Source: Prorocentrum cordatum | Lineage: Eukaryota > Sar > Dinophyceae > Prorocentrales > Prorocentraceae | Direction: 5' to 3' | Length of the DNA: 64,000 nucleotides | Assembly: GCA_963575745.1 (NCBI GenBank) | Contig: CAUYUJ010015726.1 | Location: forward strand, 961,449-1,025,448 | Part shown: one piece after another, positions 28,605-38,790 of the stretch | Layout: each line of letters begins with the position of its first letter | Position numbering within the stretch: position 1 is the first letter of the stretch | Notes under the pieces: generated by a model | Seen by the model: only the letters and a program-made list of their open reading frames with translations | Told to the model about the DNA's origin: nothing | Databases searched by the model: none | Translations under genes and position numbers: made by a program

Positions 28605-28829
28605 CTGGCCCGCGAGGGGGGGGTTCTACAACCAATGCCATTGTCCTCCTCGTCGTCCCATTATGTTCCCCCCTCGGCGCCCCTCACCCCCCTGGCCCCC
28701 CATCAACATCTCCCTGGCCCTTCCCATGGACAATTTGCAGGCGCATCCAGACATAATCCAAACACATTCAGACAAAGTCAGACTGAATTCAGACACGGCA
28801 TGGGTTTCATCCCATTGTATATTGCCGTG

Positions 28830-29095
28830 CCGGCAGCAAGTCTGTTCTGACGTCTGCGCCGTTGCCCGCGCCGGGCTTCGCCCCGTCAAGTGGCCCGGCG
28901 TCGCTGCGCAACCTCTGCGGAATCTTGCGGCGCGCGCCATCGTGCCGCGCTGCGTCCGCTGGATGAAATGGATCACTATCTGCGGGGGCCCCAATCATGC
29001 AGCACCACTGCTTCGGGCCCCTGCCGCCCCATATCCTGTGCGCCTTCTCTGTCTCCTCGTCGCGGCCGAAGGCGCATTGCTCTGCTGCCTTGCGC
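28830..29095 (-). CDS. Possible exon upstream of 28383-28604 (minus strand)
   Basis: The frame reads EQCAFGRDEETEKAHRIWGG, GPKQWCCMIGAPADSDPFHP and later DAGPLDGAKPGAGNGADVRT. I saw no decisive splice sites. The acidic and aromatic residues of the first third look coding; the later part may be intron. Confidence 0.35.
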
Positions 29096-29409
29096 GGGCG
29101 GACTGGCGGGCGGGATCGGCGCGACGGGGACAAGTGAACTGTCAGGAAACCGGAGTGGGAAGGCGAGGAGGGGGGAGAGGGCACCAGGAAGAACGGGCGG
29201 GGCGGCAGGAAGGGAGGAAACGAAAGCAGATGCCGAGGAGTGGCATGAGGAGGGCGGCAGGGGTGGAAGTGGAACATGACAGCCCCACCAAGTATTACGG
29301 TCACTATTTCATGTATGCCCATGGCCCCCTGTGCATCTGGTAGCGCCGCCGCTGGCCGCTTCTTAGCTGGCCCCTTGTCCTCGACCTCCTCGCCAGCTTC
29401 GCGATCATC

Positions 29410-31220
29410 CTAGTTGCGATCTTCCTCTGCTTCCTCCTCTTCCTGCTTCTTCTTCTTCTTCTTAGCTGGCCCCTTATCCTCGACCTGCTCGGCAGCTTCG
29501 CGATCATCCTGGTTGTCGTATTCCTCTGCTTCCTCCTCTTTATGTTTATTCGTCTTCTTCTTCGTCTCCTCCTCCTCGTCGTCCTCCTCCTCCTCTTGCT
29601 CTTCCTCTTCCTCCTCTGCCGCGTCTTCTTCTTCGCCGTCCTCTGCTTCGGCTTCCTCTTCCTCCTCCTTCTCCTCCTCATCGTCCTCCTTGTCGCCGCT
29701 GGGCACCTGGGCTGGGGCGCCAGTGTTTCCTTGGGCCCCAGCGTTTCCTTTGGCCCTGGGCCCAGTGTTTCCTTGGGCCCCAGGGTGGATGGACTTCGGC
29801 CCTCGATGGATGGACTTGGGCCCTGGGCCCCGGTGTTTCCTGGGCCTGGGTGGATTGACTTGGGCCCTGGGTGGATGGGCTGGGCTGGCACGCGGTGGAT
29901 GGACTGGGGCCCTGGGCCCCAGTGTTTTCGTGGGCCTCAGGGTCTCCTCACGGATCTTGACGGAGCAGGCTGGCTCGATTAGGGATGGGGGCATGGTGCG
30001 GGGGAGGGTTGGGCAGCGGGCGGCGCGCGCAGAAGCGCGCGCCAGGATGTCCAGCGCCCACTTCGCCTTAGACCTGGCCCTCTTCGCCAAGATCCTGCAC
30101 AGGTTGCAGGTCCGCGGAACAACAGTCCTCTGGAAATCCTTGATCTGGTTGAGCTTCATGGCCTGGGGCAACAACAGTGGCTGGGAGGAGATGGCATCGA
30201 TAGAACGGCAGATCCACGTAATCTTGCCTCGCACGTGCGAGCGTCAACCGTGCGAAGCATCGCATGTAAAAATGTCGAGTCCGCTGTCCGATGAACCATC
30301 TAGCCGCCCACCCTTTACCATCTTTCTTTACTCCAGCTCCCAATTCTAATCACTGCCCCGCCCACCCCCATGCGATTTCACTTTTCCATGTCCCTGCGCA
30401 TGGTCAGCGCTGTTCATGCCTTCAACCTATCCCCCCTTCCTTGAGCCCGCCTCCCTCGCTCCTCCTGTCCCCCCTTCCTCCTTCGATCCCCCCTTCCTCC
30501 TCCTATCCTCCCTTCCTGTCCTCTCTGCCCTGAACCCGCGGTGCCGCCTCCCACTTCTTCTTCGTAATCTGGGTCTTGGCCGCGATCTTGAGGGCCTCCT
30601 TCATCGCAGGCTGCGTGAACCAGGGCTTCTCGGGCACCTGCGGGGCGGGGCGGGGCGGGGTGGGCGGGGGGAGGGGCGTTCAAGATGCAGCGAACCCAAC
30701 CCAAGTGCGTCAGAATGCCAGGCCTCGATATAACGATGCGCGAATGAAGGGGCGGGGAGCGGGGCACAGAGTGGGCCGATGGTGCAGGCGCGAGCAAAAA
30801 CAGGCGCGCGTGGCCGCGCAGGCCTCGGCCGGGTCAGTGAACAGGTCGGCGTTGCTCTGGATGGTGGTATCCTCGCACTTGTAGGCCTGGAGAACAGTAG
30901 CGGGCCCTCTTCGCTCCTATTTTCTCCTCGCCTCCACATCCCCCTTCGTTTCTCCCCCCCCTTCGTCGTCTCTTTTGCCCCCCCCCCGCCGCCCGCCCCC
31001 CCCCCCCCCCCCCCCCCCCCCCGATGCGGTTGCACCCGGCGGCGCGCTCAAGCAGCGAACGGAGTGCAACTATGCTCAGACAAGGTGGCGCCCACTAATC
31101 CATCTCCCAGGTGCAGTCGCAACATATACATGTAGAATAAAAGAAACAAGCGCGCAAGCCTTCGCGGTTGGCGGCTTGGCCGCATGCTTCAACAAGACCG
31201 CCGCGAACGCATCGCCGTTG
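29410..31220 (-). CDS. Five-exon minus-strand gene ending in a long acidic/lysine tail
   Basis: The exons by eye, all in phase 0 at the joins, are: 31220-31160 (NGDAFAAVLLKHAAKPPTAK, GC donor), 30886-30824 (AYKCEDTTIQSNADLFTDPA, GC donor), 30637-30536 (EKPWFTQPAMKEALKIAAKT, GT donor), 30162 to about 30056 (AMKLNQIKDFQRTVVPRTCN then LCRILAKRARSK) and 29706-29410 (PSGDKEDDEEEKEEEEEAEA, then Glu/Asp runs, KKKTNKHKEEEAEEYD and a Lys cluster) before a TAG at 29412-29410. The matching phases are good evidence for a single transcript. The start codon lies upstream of 31220 and was not found. Acidic runs with Lys clusters suggest a nuclear, histone- or RNA-associated protein (inference). The stop sits in a duplicated segment; see findings. 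Confidence 0.6.
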
Positions 31221-32920
31221 CTGCAGGCCCCCCCCCCCTGCTCTGGCGTGGCCGGACGCAGCGCCCCGCGGGTGAACCGAGGATGCGACTCGCGGCGCGG
31301 GCGGCGGTGACGGGGGCAGAGCGCGCGATCGGGCGCGCGCGCGAACGCGCTCGAGGAGGAGGGGCGGGAAGAAGGACGGCAAGGGACAACCGTGATGCGT
31401 TTCGAGTCGGGCTGTCTTGTTGCGGGACATCACGGGGTGCGTCAATGTGCGGAACTAGCACGCACGGTGTACGTTTAAGGTTGGACATCTGTGCACATAC
31501 ATTTACTCACAGAGGTGCCTGGCAACTGAAATTAAGACTCGAGAATCTGTTGCTAAAAATTAAGAGTCGCGCCATGATGCGATCACTTAGTTTCTCTGAC
31601 ATGTAAGCATTAACAACGATTTGAAGCTGGCTTCTCCAAACCAGAAGCGGAAATCTGGATTTATCGCGCTGATGCGCCACAACGGCGCGTCGACGCACAA
31701 TGTCAACACGAAGCGCTCGGAAACAGCATGGGCAACTGTCACCAATGGTTTGTTTTAAAATGTTTGTGGTCCTTGCGTGCTGATGCAACTGCGTGCCCTG
31801 CGATGTTCTCGGCTGCTCGTGGAACGCGGCCCCCCAGCGGCAGCGGGGCGCGGCGGGGGAGGGCGAAGCCTTGCTGTTCTCGGTTGCTCGCGGCCCGCGG
31901 GCCCCTCGCAGGTAAACGCCATGGAGGCATTGGAACCCCATGGGAATCTTTGGAAGGCCCCAAGCACCCTGAATTCCCTGGGCCGTGGGGGGCCTTTGAC
32001 CCCTGGGACCCCCATGGGCGGCCCTAGACACCTGGAGCCCTGGACTCCTGAAAACCCTTGGGGGCTTCAGATCTCGCGCATTTCCACGCACCCCTCGCGC
32101 TGATCGCGGTGTCTGTCGGATCAGCGGATCGCAAGGTTTGTTGGCCCTTCGGGCATGTGTCGAATTCAAACTTGAAGGGTCAAATTTGGCTCGAACTTGA
32201 GAGGCCAAGTATGGCGCGAAGGCGGAAAAACAGCTCAAACTTGAAGGGTCAAGCTTGGCTCAAAGTTAAAGGGTCAAGTTTGGCGCAAATTGGGCGGCGC
32301 CGCAAGGGAGAGAAGGGGGAGGGGAGGAGGAGGCGGAGAAGGAGGATGAGGGGGAGGAGGAGGAGGAGGAGGAGGAGGACGTTCCATGCGGACCATGGAC
32401 CATTTGGGCCGAGGAGGAGGAGGGAGGAGGAGGGGGAGGTGGGAGGAGGACGACGCTCCAGACGGACCATGGACCACGCACCGCCCTGCACTCGAATCTC
32501 TAAATTTGCACTTGCAGTAAATGCTGCAGGGTCGGAACATACCCCTGGGGACCCCAGGGGTGGCGCCCGCAAGGCACCACTGGAACAGGGCGCCCGCAGG
32601 GCACCAAGGCGCGCGCAGTGCGCCACAAGCACCGCCATGGCACCATCAAGGGAACGCGCCCGCATGGCACCCGCTAGTTTCCAGACGTGCCGAACGCGAA
32701 GCGTGACGGTTATATAACAAGAGCGTTGCAAATTGGCGTTGCCAGCGGTGCTTGTGCGTGTGTGTGTGTGTGTGATTGTGTTTGAGTTTGAGTGTGTTGT
32801 TTGCGTTTGCGCGCGTGTGTTTGTTTTGTGACGCTGGCAAGAACGATTATATAACAAGAACGTTTGTGTGCGTGTGTTTTTGTTTCTGTTTCTTTTCCTG
32901 AGCCCGACCAGCTTGCTGTT
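31221..32920. other. No gene recognised; GGA and GT repeats
   Basis: It contains a GGCCCC/GGGACCCCCATGGG-type degenerate repeat at 31920-32060, four copies of a short AACTTGA(A/G)(A/G)GGTCAA-type word at 32170-32280, (GGA)n at 32330-32450, GCGCCCGC(A)-type short repeats at 32560-32680, and (GT)n at 32757-32822. I see no coding frame. Confidence 0.5.
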
Positions 32921-35086
32921 TCACACAATCCTGCTCTTCTTCGGCGCAGGGGCTGCGTCGCCGTGCGCTCTCCGCAACTCAACCAAGACCCCCCGCATCC
33001 AATTCCACCTGTGAGCGGCAACACATACCTTTTTCAAATGTCCGTTCAATTGCTCGTCGAACCAGGCGCCGTACGCAGATGGGGGCCCAGTCGCGTACAC
33101 GGAGCTCGCAAGATGGCAGCCTTGGTGGCGTTTGGGTTTGAATTCGATGCCCAACTCTCTGGCGATCCTCAACTGAATTTTGTACTCGCCCCAAAACGTT
33201 TGCACTTCCGAAGCTGACCAAATGCCTTTGTTCGCCTTGAGAATGCCAAGCATTCGACACAACGCCTGGCCGCACCGAAGAACACTCGAATCCATAGGGA
33301 GGTTCTGGGCACTCGGCAGCGCTAGCACTTCAGATACAACAAATATTAGCATTGTGTTCGTTTCCGCCCCTTGAATTTTGAACTCACCTGATCCTTCTGA
33401 TCCAAACATGTTGAATGTTAAGTTTTGGATATATGCATGTATTCTGCCAGCCTTATTCTCTACCTTGAACCATGCAAACAACACGGCACGAATGCGGTCG
33501 AGTGAATGCGCATTCTCCCCATCTTTATGCGTGGACGGACTGGCAAACACATTGTGATCGAATAGCCACCAAATGCAAACATTCAAATAAAAACCGAACA
33601 CGCCAAGGGACAGACAGTGCAGCCAGTCGACTGCCATGCTGCCTGGATGTATGTATGTCTCCGGCAAGAAAATAGGACACCTCCTCCGCACCGACGTTTC
33701 TTCGGACCGCCTCCAGAAGAGAGCCCAGAACGGTTTGTCCTTCCCGTCGAAGTCCGAAATGTAAGGCATGCCACGGCGGGGCTCGACGCGATCTCCTTGC
33801 TCGAGGCCGAGTTCTGGAAGGTCAACCATGAGACAACGGCCTCTGTTGCCGTGACTTGTCCTGTCGCACTCCAACGATCCACGGAGCCGCGGGGAATTAT
33901 CTTGTGTAACAAGTATCCAAAACTCGCAGCGGTTGCAAGCATCGTCGTACTTTTCAAGGGCATGCGGCTGCCATGGCATATCGCTAGCGCAGGATAAGCC
34001 AGCAAATGTATCCCAACTATCATGCTTACACTCGCACACTGGGCAAAGGTGCTTGATTGTTCCGAAGGATGGGAAACCGTACATCTTCGTAGACTCCACC
34101 CAATCATGTTTCAACCACAGCACGACAGCCTTCTCCAACTTTGATTTGGAGCACGCTGCCTCCAGTGTCTCAGACTCTCGCCAGTCAGCTCCGTCATGCC
34201 TTTTGGCTGGGGCAATTCCAGCAGCTAGCGACATCAAGCTCCAACGCGTCGCCAGCTGGAGCACGTCAACCGAATGCCACCCCCTGCAACCGCAGGAACA
34301 AAGATCATACTTCCGCATCACAGCGCAAACATGACGCACGCTTGAAATAATGTTACACACCCACAGCGCAATGCAGCTATCTGTTCGTGTGAAGCTGAAG
34401 CCGTCAGTGTATACTGCGAGCGGCCATGCGCGTTCGCCTTCGGGCGAGGCGCGAGCAACGTCGTGGCTGAAATATACTGGAGGGAGGGCCTTCTTAGATA
34501 TAGCAGCCTCGAGCTTACCCTGGAACGACGGATCCATTTTCAACTCATTCTGAATGCAGACGTGAGGAGGAGAAAACGGCACATGCAAGGTCACCATGGA
34601 TTGGTCCGCTCTGCGGGTGGACGGGACATCGAGCATGTAGAATTGTTCGTCTTTGCGTCGGGTTCCGAACACCGAGTCCAAGCGTTTATTGTATGCACCG
34701 CTCTGCTTACCAGGGCCAAACGAGAGAGCCTCAACACCTTTCGCACCAGCCTTTGCAGCCCAGTACGCAATCACACATATGGGATTTGCATGCACCGTGG
34801 CACCAGTCTGCTTCAAGGACACGAGATACTCGAACAATGCCTCACCACATTCTTGAAGGCTCAAACTGCCAATAGCTTCACCGTCATCGCCCAGCCCTCT
34901 GGGTGCGTCCCACCAGGCAGCCTTGTCCCAACTATGTAAGGTTGCCATTTCTTGTAATGGAGAAACTGGTATCCGAGCCCAAGCAGTTACCGACGGAACA
35001 GGGGAGGAGGAAGAGAGGAACGAAGGAGGACTGGATGCGTAAGGTTCTGGGAGACCCCCAATAGGTTCCCCGCGCCCCTTGGACAT
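32921..35086 (-). CDS. Tnp2-like DDE transposase, intact single-exon ORF
   Basis: Uninterrupted frame of 721 codons from an ATG at 35086 (MSKGRGEPIGGLPEP); an apparent earlier start is GTG. The sequence fits a transposase family abundant in dinoflagellates and, to my eye, related to plant Tnp2/CACTA proteins: ALPPVYFSHDV, then LAVYTDGFSFTRTDS with a candidate catalytic Asp (residue about 228), a CSCGCRGWHSV segment, CPVCECKH, SMAVDWLHCLSLGVF with a second Asp (about 487), GAETNTMLIF with a candidate Glu (about 575), and KRHQGCHLA near the C-terminus. It would cut and join element ends. The tail PAPKKSRIV resembles a nuclear localisation signal. No frameshift or stop interrupts it. The catalytic assignments are inference. 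I found no convincing terminal inverted repeats apart from the palindrome at 35091. Confidence 0.7.
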   Translation of the reverse strand: MSKGRGEPIGGLPEPYASSPPSFLSSSSPVPSVTAWARIPVSPLQEMATLHSWDKAAWWDAPRGLGDDGEAIGSLSLQECGEALFEYLVSLKQTGATVHANPICVIAYWAAKAGAKGVEALSFGPGKQSGAYNKRLDSVFGTRRKDEQFYMLDVPSTRRADQSMVTLHVPFSPPHVCIQNELKMDPSFQGKLEAAISKKALPPVYFSHDVARASPEGERAWPLAVYTDGFSFTRTDSCIALWVCNIISSVRHVCAVMRKYDLCSCGCRGWHSVDVLQLATRWSLMSLAAGIAPAKRHDGADWRESETLEAACSKSKLEKAVVLWLKHDWVESTKMYGFPSFGTIKHLCPVCECKHDSWDTFAGLSCASDMPWQPHALEKYDDACNRCEFWILVTQDNSPRLRGSLECDRTSHGNRGRCLMVDLPELGLEQGDRVEPRRGMPYISDFDGKDKPFWALFWRRSEETSVRRRCPIFLPETYIHPGSMAVDWLHCLSLGVFGFYLNVCIWWLFDHNVFASPSTHKDGENAHSLDRIRAVLFAWFKVENKAGRIHAYIQNLTFNMFGSEGSGEFKIQGAETNTMLIFVVSEVLALPSAQNLPMDSSVLRCGQALCRMLGILKANKGIWSASEVQTFWGEYKIQLRIARELGIEFKPKRHQGCHLASSVYATGPPSAYGAWFDEQLNGHLKKVCVAAHRWNWMRGVLVELRRAHGDAAPAPKKSRIV

Positions 35087-35090
35087 CAGT

Positions 35091-35134
35091 TTCACTCCCC
35101 CCCACCTAAGGATCCTTAGGGGGGGGGGTGTGAA
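35091..35134. repeat. 44-bp near-perfect palindrome at the transposase start
   Basis: The centre CCTAAGGATCCTTAGG (35105-35120) is a perfect 16-base palindrome. It is flanked by a C run on one side and a G run on the other, then TTCAC and GTGAA, with only two mismatched positions. It lies 5 bases upstream of the ATG at 35086 on the minus strand. It could be an element terminus, a regulatory hairpin or a cruciform site. Confidence 0.8.
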
Positions 35135-35289
35135 GGACGTTGTTTGCGAATTCGAATTGGTGTCACCTGCCGCTGATCATGCTGCTCACTCTGATCATCC
35201 TCCACGTCTGTCCAACCAATCCTTCCTCCCACTACGCCCCCTCGCCCTCCTCCTCCTATACAGTTTTCTGCTTTACCTGGGAGGGGCAG

Positions 35290-35450
35290 CCTAGCATCGA
35301 ACGTCATTGAAAATCATTGAACATCATTGAACATCATGGTGACCAACATCATTGAACATCATTGCCATTTTGAGGGGATGTCTCAGGCGAAAACGTCATG
35401 GGTCTAATTTCGCCCTGGATTAAAATCATTGAAGATCATTGGACATCATG
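35290..35450. repeat. ATCATTGAA(C/A)-type short tandem repeat
   Basis: Repeated words CATTGAACATCATTGAA at 35305-35362 and again near 35422-35450, about 10-12 bases per unit and degenerate. No coding signal. Confidence 0.75.
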
Positions 35451-35713
35451 GGGCGTACACCGAGGTGATTTCCAGAGAACGTAGCGATATTTCGATATAT
35501 GATTGTGTTGTTGTTGATTTTCGTTGTCGAGGTCCATGCGATCTGTGTTTTGATAGTTTTCTTCGTCATGGCCTGTCTCTTTGACCTGAAAAGTCGGTCG
35601 ACGATGCATCGCTCGAATGCTTGTTCAGTGCGGGCCCTGCCGCACTCGATCAAACAACGCCGACCGATCCCCTTGGCCAGCATCGCGCTCCCACTAACGT
35701 AAACAGTGGCACC

Positions 35714-37162
35714 TCAGGCTGCGATGGAAGCCTCATACACCCTCTTGCAACGGTTGGTTGCCTCGACCAGCTTCGCGACGAGGGAGTCCAGCTCTCCCGA
35801 GCGGTTGGTCTCATTCACGATGTCGGTCGCCTCCAGGTTTGTTTTGGCCCACTTCTGGAAGTTGTCCGCCAGGCCGACGTTCGCCCAATAGGGAGAGCTC
35901 TCGAGGAAGGTCTCCACTGCCTTCCTTGCCTCACGGAGGTCCTGGACCATCCCATCTCCTACAGCTTTCTGCCAATCCACTTTCGTGGAGATCGCGTGCG
36001 TGACATCCTTGCAGCTTTGCTGAGCCTTGGACGCATCCGCATATGCCTTCAACGCCTTGGTGAAGGAGAACTTGGCCGCCTTGCGAGGCTGCCCAGCATC
36101 GGGTTGAGCTCCGCGCTGCCTCTTAGCAGGATTCGTAGTCGGGTCCTTGCCCTTTGGAGGGGTGCGCGTCTCCTGGCCCTGCTTCGTCTTCGGGGTCTCC
36201 GTGGTCGGCTCGGCTGCGGACCCTGCGGTCTCCGTGTCGGACTTCTTGAAGATCTTCTCCGTGCCCTTCGTGCGCTTGAAGTTGCTGTCGACGTACTCGT
36301 CCAAGTGAAGAAACTTCACCCTCTCGCTCTGCATGTCGGTCTTGATGAACGGTTCGCCAACAAACGTTTTCCCCGCTTGCATGAGTTTGAAGCAGTTCTT
36401 CACCACGTTCAGTGCCGCCTTGTACGCCAGCTCATCGTTCCCCTCGTCGCGCACGATGATGCTGAACGGTTTGTATTTGCCCCGCTTGCCCCGAGTGGTC
36501 GAGCCCTCCTCCTTCTCCGAAATCTTCTCCTCGATCAGCTTGTTCAACGTGTCCTTCGCCCACTTCTTCTTGAAGTTCCTCTGCCGATCCCTGCCCTTGC
36601 ACTTCCCGTAGTCCCTCTCGAGTTTCTCGTCGTTCTTCATGGCAGTGGCGAATTTCTGGCCCGTCGCCGACCTCGCCATGATCTCGCCACCGTGCAGCGC
36701 GTCCTTGAACTGTCGGATCAATGCATCATCATCGTCGTCTTCCTTGCTGTCCGCGGGAGCGGGAGGGACCCCTGCGGCGACTATGTTCTGGTAGATGCTC
36801 TGCAGCGCTTTGTCACCAGCCTTCCCAGATGCCTCGACGTCGCCGTGATCGACTGGAGGCATTCCTGCCAAGAGCTGCATGCTGACGATGCCGACTTCAT
36901 CCTCCATGGACTCGCCATCGGACATGTGCTCAGCCGACGTGATGCCAACGCCTGTATCAGCATCTGCGCCGTCTTCCTCATACCTGACCATGGGCTTGCT
37001 ATACACGTCTAGCAGCGCCTCTCTCTGAGCAATGATCTCATAGCGAGAAGGGTTGGCCAACTTATCTGGAAGCATGTCCCAATCGTAAGCGTCAGGAGCT
37101 GTCATGGGCTCTTGGGGTGGCGATGGGACGTCGGACATCATCGGAACAGCATCTGCGGACAT
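35714..37162 (-). CDS. Intact lysine-rich ORF of a dinoflagellate-expanded family, function unknown
   Basis: There are 482 codons from an ATG at 37162 (MSADAVPMMSDVPSP); the apparent longer start is TTG. The N-terminus is acidic (YEEDGADADTG, DGESMEDEVG). A central conserved core follows: GQKFATAMKNDEKLERDYGK, RQRNFKKKWAKDTLNKLIEE, KRGKYKPFSIIVRDEGND, KTFVGEPFIKTDMQSERVKF. Then comes a Lys/Thr/Pro-rich linker and a helical C-terminus (VDWQKAVGDGMVQDLREARK). I recognise the core layout of a basic (F/Y)..(K/R)W segment, G.Y.PF, a paired aromatic/basic stretch and GEPF as a family repeated many times in dinoflagellate genomes, without known function. Intronless, which may mean retroposed origin. 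The long plus-strand frame opposite it is a shadow. Confidence 0.7.
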   Translation of the reverse strand: MSADAVPMMSDVPSPPQEPMTAPDAYDWDMLPDKLANPSRYEIIAQREALLDVYSKPMVRYEEDGADADTGVGITSAEHMSDGESMEDEVGIVSMQLLAGMPPVDHGDVEASGKAGDKALQSIYQNIVAAGVPPAPADSKEDDDDDALIRQFKDALHGGEIMARSATGQKFATAMKNDEKLERDYGKCKGRDRQRNFKKKWAKDTLNKLIEEKISEKEEGSTTRGKRGKYKPFSIIVRDEGNDELAYKAALNVVKNCFKLMQAGKTFVGEPFIKTDMQSERVKFLHLDEYVDSNFKRTKGTEKIFKKSDTETAGSAAEPTTETPKTKQGQETRTPPKGKDPTTNPAKRQRGAQPDAGQPRKAAKFSFTKALKAYADASKAQQSCKDVTHAISTKVDWQKAVGDGMVQDLREARKAVETFLESSPYWANVGLADNFQKWAKTNLEATDIVNETNRSGELDSLVAKLVEATNRCKRVYEASIAA

Positions 37163-37460
37163 GTTGGCCCTCTCCGAGGCTGGTCGATGGTAGCTGGGTC
37201 CCAAGTCGCAAACTATATACTTAAGACAAAATGACTGCGGAATGTAATGTTAGTTTATATCCAGGGGCTGTAGTTATGTTGAGGTATTGTTTTTTATTGG
37301 CGTTTTTCTTGCTCGATGTTGTTGTTGTTGTTTTTTGGGGGGCTTGACTCGTTTGTGATTTATTCTCATGTTTTGCGATCGCCCCCACATTGAGAGATGC
37401 TCACATCTCCCAGAAATCGTGTCTGACAGGCAAGCGCGACGAAGCTCCAACATATCCAGC

Positions 37461-38734
37461 TCAAAGGTTGATCGACTCCTGCTCGCGCTGGCTCCTGACA
37501 TTCTCGAGGTGCTCCAGCCGCGCGGAGTCGTCGCTGTCGCCGTCGGAGTCGACCTTGACCACTACCTCCTTGTCGTCGCTGTCCCCGATCGGAGAAGACG
37601 ACTTGGGCTTCTTGCCGGGCTTCGCCGCGCTGGAGGCTGACGCTTCTCTCTTCGAGGCCGCCGGTGCACTGCTGCTGGGCGCCGCCGCCGCCTCGCCGCT
37701 AGGCTGGGCTTTCGATGGGCGGCTGAGCGATGCCATGAACTCGTCACGCTTCGCCGTCAACGAGTCGCGCTCGAGCAACCCGAGGATGTAATTCTGCAGT
37801 AGCCCGACCGTCTTCGCGATCACGCCCACGCGCTATGCGCGCGTGCTGTCGTGCCCAATGATGACCTGGAGGATCTGCTTCTTCTTGCCAGGCATATCCT
37901 CGATGATGTTGTCAGAGTGGACGAAAAATGACCAAGCCAATAGCCTTGTCGACCTTCTTTTGGATGGTAACTTGAGCGCCCGTGTCAATATGTTTGCCTG
38001 TCCACGGCGTCCCCTTCGTCTTCCCGAAGCGGATCTTGGTGTTCACCTCGAACTCCTCGTTCGTCATGTCCACGATCTCCTTGACGTCTTCCTCGGAGAA
38101 CTTCGCGATGATGAAGCCCTTCGGGTCGCCCGAGCTGACCTCCACGTCGTCCGTGCACTCCTTCTTGTTGGGCTCTGCGAGCGGCGCCCTGAAGGCTTTG
38201 CAACCGTCAGCGTCCCAACCGTACGCGTACTCCGTTGCTGGTTGAACCCCGTCAGCGGCCGCTGCACCTCCTTCTGGATCCCCGTCGTCGTTGCCGTCAC
38301 CGTGCGAGCTGCCGTCGTAGAACCTCGTCTTCCTCCTCGGGGTTCTCGTCGTCGCCGTTGGGCTGGGCCTCCATGTTCATCATCTGGACAACCCAGGCGG
38401 GCGGGGCCGCTCTCTGCCTCGCCTGCGAGATGTGCCTCATCATCTTGTTGAGTCTGTTCCACGTGACTGTCACCCACTCTGTCTGCTGATCTCCAAGAAC
38501 CAACTCGAGATCCTTCAGCGCCTCCTGGAAAACCGATTTCTTGAAGGACAGTCCGCCGAACGTTGTGTCCAGCTCCTGCCACATGTTCGTCAGGACGGCG
38601 ATCTTTTTGACCTCGAGCCCCCCTGTCCCTGTCTCGGCGCACGGCGGTGCGCTGCTCGGACTAGTGATGTGCTTCTTCAAGACCTCCACGAGGTCCCCCT
38701 CGGCAGCAGGCCGACATGGAGCGCGGCCCGCCAT
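37461..38734 (-). pseudogene. Broken dinoflagellate-type gene next to the 35714-37162 ORF
   Basis: An ATG at 38734 opens MAGRAPCRPAAEGDLVEVLK and a good frame (NMWQELDTTFGGLSFKKSVF, DQQTEWVTVTWNRLNKMMRH) to about 38320. There a one-base shift is needed to continue as FYDGSSHGDGNDDGDPEGG, then EYAYGWDADGCKAF and FIIAKFSEEDVKEIVDMTNE. A second shift occurs in the T run near 37925 (VIF to FVHSDNIIEDMPGKKK). An in-frame TAG near 37838 separates HDSTRA from RVGVIAKTVGLLQNYILGLL. The tail is Ser/Ala/Lys-rich and acidic to a stop at 37461. Protein-like sequence on both sides of each break shows a once-continuous gene. Function unknown. Confidence 0.65.
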
Positions 38735-38790
38735 TTCCCTCGAAGAGCGAGCCGAACCCCGAACACTCGCTTGAATCAGCATGGCCGCGG

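Noticed and set aside
34385-34410. AGCTGAAGCCGTCAG in the transposase gene, near the hairpin core
   Set aside because: No complementary outer stem and an imperfect inner stem.
35621-37012. 463-codon plus-strand frame rich in Leu and Arg
   Set aside because: It is the antisense shadow of the better-supported minus-strand ORF at 35714-37162.
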